Assembly (NCBI GenBank): GCA_021325365.1
Contig: JAJPHF010000110.1
Location: forward strand, 1-18,015
Source: Pseudomonadota bacterium
GTDB lineage: Bacteria > Chloroflexota > UBA6077 > JAJPHF01
Reading direction: 5' to 3'
Length of the DNA stretch: 18,015 bases
The notes beneath the pieces are model-generated. The model saw nothing but the letters and a program-made list of their open reading frames with translations, was not told where the DNA came from and searched no databases. Every line of letters begins with the position of its first letter. The first letter of the stretch is position 1. Below are positions 15,267-18,015 of the stretch, in pieces. Both the position numbers and the translations under genes were made by a program.

Positions 15267-16171
15267 GCCGGCGCCGCCGTCCCGCGCGCGGGCAGGCGCT
15301 CGTCATCTTCGCGGCGGCGCTGCCGGTGCTGTTCGGCTTTCTCGGCCTGGCGCTCGACGGCGGCTACTACCTCGCCGCGGCCGAGGCGGCCGAGTTTACC
15401 GCCCAGGCCGCCGCCCGCGCGGCTGCCGTCGACGTGCAGGCCGGCAATTACGGCACCGCCACGGCCAGCGGCCAGGCCATCGGTCAGCAGAACCTGGCGT
15501 CCTTCCGGCTGGCGGGCGTGACCACCGCCATCGCCTACAACAACGCGGCGAACGCCACGACCGCGAGCGCCGGCTGGTACACCTCGACGCCCAGCGCGCA
15601 GACTAGCTCGGTCCAGGCCACCGTGGGCGGCGCGTACACCCCGCTGTTTCTGCGGTTCGTGGGGGTCTCGTCGGCCGGGCTGCAGCAGGTGGCGGTCGTC
15701 CATCTCGCGCGCACCGTCCCGCCCGCGATCCTGCCGATTGCCGTCTGCAAGACGACGATGCTGGCGATGGACAGCAACCCCACGACACCCCAGACGATCT
15801 GGCAGTTCAACGCCAGCCTGTGTGGCATCTCGGCCTGGGACGGCTTGATCAGCCTCAGCGGCGGCAACTCCGGCTGCTCGGCGTACCGGAGCTGGATCCT
15901 GCCGCAGCCCAGCGCGCCGCCGCCGCCGCTCGGCAGCGCGCTGACCCTCAACAAGCAGAACTGCCAGAACACCGAGAATTGGATCGCTAGCAGCGCGTAC
16001 TACGCGGCGAACCCGGTCCAGCCGATCCTCGTGGTGGACGTGCGCCCCGGCACGCTCACCGGGACGGTGCTCTGTTACCGGCAGCTACAGCTCGCGGTGG
16101 GCAACAACGTCATCACGGCCACCCCCGTCACCACGACGGGCGCGGCCTGCGAGCTGCAGACGATCTACTGA
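15263..16171 (+). CDS. TadG-like pilus-assembly protein
   Basis: A 302-residue protein with the TadG-type N-terminus: basic RRRRPARGQALVIFAAALP, one hydrophobic helix (about 11-33) and a following helical stretch LDGGYYLAAAEAAEFTAQAAARAAA. The remaining portion is Ala/Thr/Ser/Asn-rich and probably extracytoplasmic, with Cys residues at intervals (for example SLCGISAW, SGCSAY, KQNCQN, TVLCYR) that could form disulfides. It lacks an obvious von Willebrand A domain, so it is nearer the short TadE/G-like proteins than full-length TadG. GTG 15263 overlaps the tadE stop. The gene ends seven bases from the stop of the convergent minus-strand operon. Confidence 0.8.
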   Translation: MSRRRRPARGQALVIFAAALPVLFGFLGLALDGGYYLAAAEAAEFTAQAAARAAAVDVQAGNYGTATASGQAIGQQNLASFRLAGVTTAIAYNNAANATTASAGWYTSTPSAQTSSVQATVGGAYTPLFLRFVGVSSAGLQQVAVVHLARTVPPAILPIAVCKTTMLAMDSNPTTPQTIWQFNASLCGISAWDGLISLSGGNSGCSAYRSWILPQPSAPPPPLGSALTLNKQNCQNTENWIASSAYYAANPVQPILVVDVRPGTLTGTVLCYRQLQLAVGNNVITATPVTTTGAACELQTIY

Positions 16172-16178
16172 TGGGGCG

Positions 16179-16688
16179 CTACAGCGGGTACAGCGCGCTG
16201 ACCCGCTCGCGGTTGACGGCCACGAAGCCGGGCGAGTCAACCGGCTCGCCCGTGGTCACGCGGGTGATGCTGGCCTCCGTGATGGCGAGGAACCGGTCGC
16301 GGAGCACGCTCAGGAACTGCTCCCAGGGCACGCGGTCGGCCAGGTGGACGATGCCTTCTAAGCGATACTCCCCGACGTACAGGCCCACCGGCGCGCGGAG
16401 CTTGGACACGATCAGGCCCGGCGGGGCGGTCGGCAGCGGCGAGTCCGCCGCCGGGTGGACGAGCAGCAGGTCGACCTTGTTCACGTACAGGCGCGCTTGC
16501 GGGCGAGGCCATTCGCGGGCACCGCTGGGCAGCAGCTGGGCATCGAGCACCGGCAGGTAGCTCACCGCGACGTGGTTTAGCACGTCCGACAGCCGCCGCA
16601 TGCGGCCCAGATCGACGACACCGCGCAGCCAGGCGTCGGGCATGATCGCCGCGACGGCGAGTTGTTGGGGCGCAGAGTCTTCCGGCAC
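16179..16688 (-). CDS. Unknown protein with two similar halves, next to cpaB
   Basis: A 169-residue soluble protein without signal peptide or membrane helix. Two halves align by eye: about 21-80 and 110-168 share L-x-G-[VI]-V-x-L at the start, a central [YF]-L-x-[VI]-x-[DE]-A, and an end of VN[KR], hydrophobics and Pro (YVNKVDLLLVHP versus AVNRERVSALYP). This indicates an internal duplication of a roughly 60-residue beta-rich domain. I cannot assign a family with confidence. GTG 16688 is chosen because GGAGG stands four bases before it and overlaps the cpaB stop TAG; a longer open frame reaching 17012 would run through cpaB and is rejected. The 8-base gap to cpaB points to a role linked to the pilus apparatus. 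Confidence 0.75.
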   Translation of the reverse strand: MPEDSAPQQLAVAAIMPDAWLRGVVDLGRMRRLSDVLNHVAVSYLPVLDAQLLPSGAREWPRPQARLYVNKVDLLLVHPAADSPLPTAPPGLIVSKLRAPVGLYVGEYRLEGIVHLADRVPWEQFLSVLRDRFLAITEASITRVTTGEPVDSPGFVAVNRERVSALYPL

Positions 16689-16696
16689 GTTGCCTC

Positions 16697-17464
16697 CTAC
16701 GGAAGCGACGCCTGCCCATCGAGGCCGTAGTAGCGGCGCGTTACCGTCTCGGCCGTCGCCGGCTCGGTCGGCACGTCCTCGCCCTGGTCGAAGCGGCGCA
16801 GCGCCACGCTCAGGTGGCCGCCGCTCTGCAAGAGATACTCGACGACGACTGCCTGCTGGTAGTCGAGCAGCAGCGTGATCGTCGAAGCGTTGCCGCCGCT
16901 GGCCGCGCTCGTCGCGGTGCCTCCGCCGCTGCCCTGCCAGCGCCCGACGGCAAACACCCGCACGTCGTGGAACATGTTCTGCGTGGCGTTCAGCCCGTCG
17001 GGGCGAGTCCACGTGCCGATCACGTCGACGCGGTCACCGGGCTGCAGGGCGCCGGCCACGGTTACGGCATCGGTCGCCGGAATCGCCACCGCCACCTTGT
17101 CGCGCGGGATGACCGCAGCGGCCCGTGCGCCCGCGCCCTCGCCGCTGGCCAGCCGGTCGGGCGTGCCGAGCACGATCTCGCCAGCGACCAGCGAGCGCGT
17201 GGTCGCCTTGCCAATGGCGTCGGCGGGCTGGTGCAGCGCGTCCGGCGGCGCGCCATCGGCGGGCAGCTGGCGGGTCGTCAGCAGGTCGCCCACGTTGGTG
17301 CCCGTGAACAGCGTGCGCTCGGGGATCTCCTGACGCGCCACGACCACCGTGGTGGTGCCGCGCCCCAGGCCGGCCGCCGCCGTCAGCGCGAAGTAGACTG
17401 CCACGCCTACCAGCAGCGCCAGCGCCGCCCCAGCCCCGAACAGCCACTTGCTGGTTGTGTCCAC
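16697..17464 (-). CDS. cpaB: CpaB/RcpC-like Flp pilus-assembly protein
   Basis: A 255-residue protein anchored by an N-terminal hydrophobic helix (about 8-32) with an otherwise periplasmic/extracytoplasmic body. A SAF-type domain (about 38-105) contains VVVARQEIPERTLFTGTNV and SLVAGEIVLGT. The second conserved part has VAIPATDAVTVAGALQPGDRVDVIGTW, the characteristic CpaB/RcpC segment. A Gly/Ser-rich stretch (GRWQGSGGGTATSAASGGN) precedes the last third. CpaB supports Tad secretin/pilus assembly. It starts at GTG 17464, with AGGA six bases upstream, 41 bases after tadC, and is followed by the unknown protein. Confidence 0.87.
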   Translation of the reverse strand: MDTTSKWLFGAGAALALLVGVAVYFALTAAAGLGRGTTTVVVARQEIPERTLFTGTNVGDLLTTRQLPADGAPPDALHQPADAIGKATTRSLVAGEIVLGTPDRLASGEGAGARAAAVIPRDKVAVAIPATDAVTVAGALQPGDRVDVIGTWTRPDGLNATQNMFHDVRVFAVGRWQGSGGGTATSAASGGNASTITLLLDYQQAVVVEYLLQSGGHLSVALRRFDQGEDVPTEPATAETVTRRYYGLDGQASLP

Positions 17465-17505
17465 GTCGTCCTATCTCTCCAGCGGCCGTCGCCGCGAACG
17501 CGGGC

Positions 17506-18015
17506 TCACCCGCCGAACAGCGCGAGGGCCTGCAGCACCGCCGGCCCGATGATGACGATGAACAGCACGGGCATGATGCACAGCACGATCGGGAACAGCA
17601 GCTTCACCGGCGCTTTGCGCGCTAGCTCCTCAGCGCGCAGGCGCTGCGCCGCGCGCAGCGCCGCCGCCTGCCCCCGCAGCGTGCGGGCCAGCCCGGTGCC
17701 CAGCTCGTCGGCCAGGATCACTGCGCTGGCGAGCTCACCGAGCCCGGGCGATCCCGTGCGCTCGACCAGCGCCTCCAGCGCCTCGCGCCGCGAGCGGCCC
17801 AACCGCAGATCGGCCAGGTAGCGCCGCAGCTCGACGGTCAGCGGGTTGTCGGCGCGCTCGGCCAGGAAGGCCACCACGCTGTCGAAGCCGAGCCCTGCCT
17901 CTAGGCTGACCACGAGCACGTCGGCGGCGTTGGGCAGCAGCCGCTCGATGGCCGCGCGGCGGCGGCGCGCGAGCCGCTCTAGCGCCAGCGGCGGCGCCAG
18001 GTAGCCCGCCCCCCC
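17506..18015 (-). CDS. tadC: TadC-like inner-membrane platform protein (N-terminus outside window)
   Basis: The final 169 residues of a GspF/T2SSF-family protein; the frame stays open to the window edge, so the 5' part lies beyond 18015. The stretch LLPNAADVLVVSLEAGLGFDSVV is the classic TadC/TadB signature, followed by RRYLADLRLGRSRREALEAL, GELASAVILADELGTGLARTL and a conserved EELARKAPVKLLFPIVLCIMPVLFIVIIGPAV ending in a hydrophobic helix. TadC pairs with TadB as the inner-membrane core of Tad pilus assembly. As the first visible gene of the minus-strand operon it is followed by cpaB. Confidence 0.9.
   Translation of the reverse strand, partial: GGAGYLAPPLALERLARRRRAAIERLLPNAADVLVVSLEAGLGFDSVVAFLAERADNPLTVELRRYLADLRLGRSRREALEALVERTGSPGLGELASAVILADELGTGLARTLRGQAAALRAAQRLRAEELARKAPVKLLFPIVLCIMPVLFIVIIGPAVLQALALFGG

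Noticed and set aside
16179..17012. Longer version of the unknown protein starting at 17012
   Set aside because: It would overlap cpaB in another frame. The strong GGAGG before GTG 16688 gives a compact start just after the cpaB stop.

Overview
The window is very GC-rich (clearly over 65% by eye), uses many GTG starts, has little space between genes, and carries long spurious open frames on both strands. Large hybrid histidine kinases, a Tad-type pilus locus and a CpaB protein followed by an unfamiliar small protein suggest a high-GC bacterium. Chloroflexota is my best guess, but no rRNA or other phylogenetic marker is present, so this is an inference.

Layout. (1) 1-305: the tail of an unidentified gene, a strong terminator-like hairpin, and a promoter/operator-like region. 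(2) 306-6740, + strand: a signalling block. It starts with an unusual GntR-type DNA-binding domain fused to a receiver domain. After a 158-bp gap come a membrane hybrid kinase (CHASE3-like sensor, HAMP, GAF, HisKA, HATPase, two receivers), a single-domain response regulator and a soluble hybrid kinase (receiver, PAS, HisKA, HATPase, two receivers). The last three overlap by ATGA and look like one transcript. (3) 6978-8495, +: a PaaK-like adenylate-forming enzyme. (4) 8545-12507: two divergently transcribed, paralogous soluble GAF-PAS-kinases, only one of which has a receiver. They share a 222-bp intergenic region. (5) 12538-13239, -: a haem-oxygenase-fold, probably metal-binding protein. (6) 13450-14820, +: an unknown zinc-ribbon protein and an inositol-monophosphatase/HisN-like phosphatase. 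(7) 14847-18015: tadE and tadG on +, meeting head-on with a - strand operon tadC - cpaB - unknown protein.

How it works together. Four histidine kinases and eight receiver domains lie within about 12.2 kb. No Hpt domain is visible, and the GntR-receiver fusion is the only recognisable DNA-binding output, so it is the natural candidate for the transcriptional end of the network. A motif (CAATTG, 6-7 nt, TGTGTTAT) overlaps its own putative promoter and recurs, in the matching orientation, upstream of the receiver-containing kinase at 8545-10662. This suggests a shared regulon. The tad genes encode minor pilins/pseudopilins and part of the inner-membrane secretion platform; the pilin, the ATPases and tadB must lie outside the window.

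The most unusual items are the GntR-receiver fusion, a palindromic repeat cluster read through in-frame inside the first hybrid kinase, the shared promoter motif, two long perfect inverted repeats at the ends of the paralogous kinases, and the internally duplicated protein downstream of cpaB. No tRNA, rRNA, CRISPR array, insertion sequence or integrase was seen.
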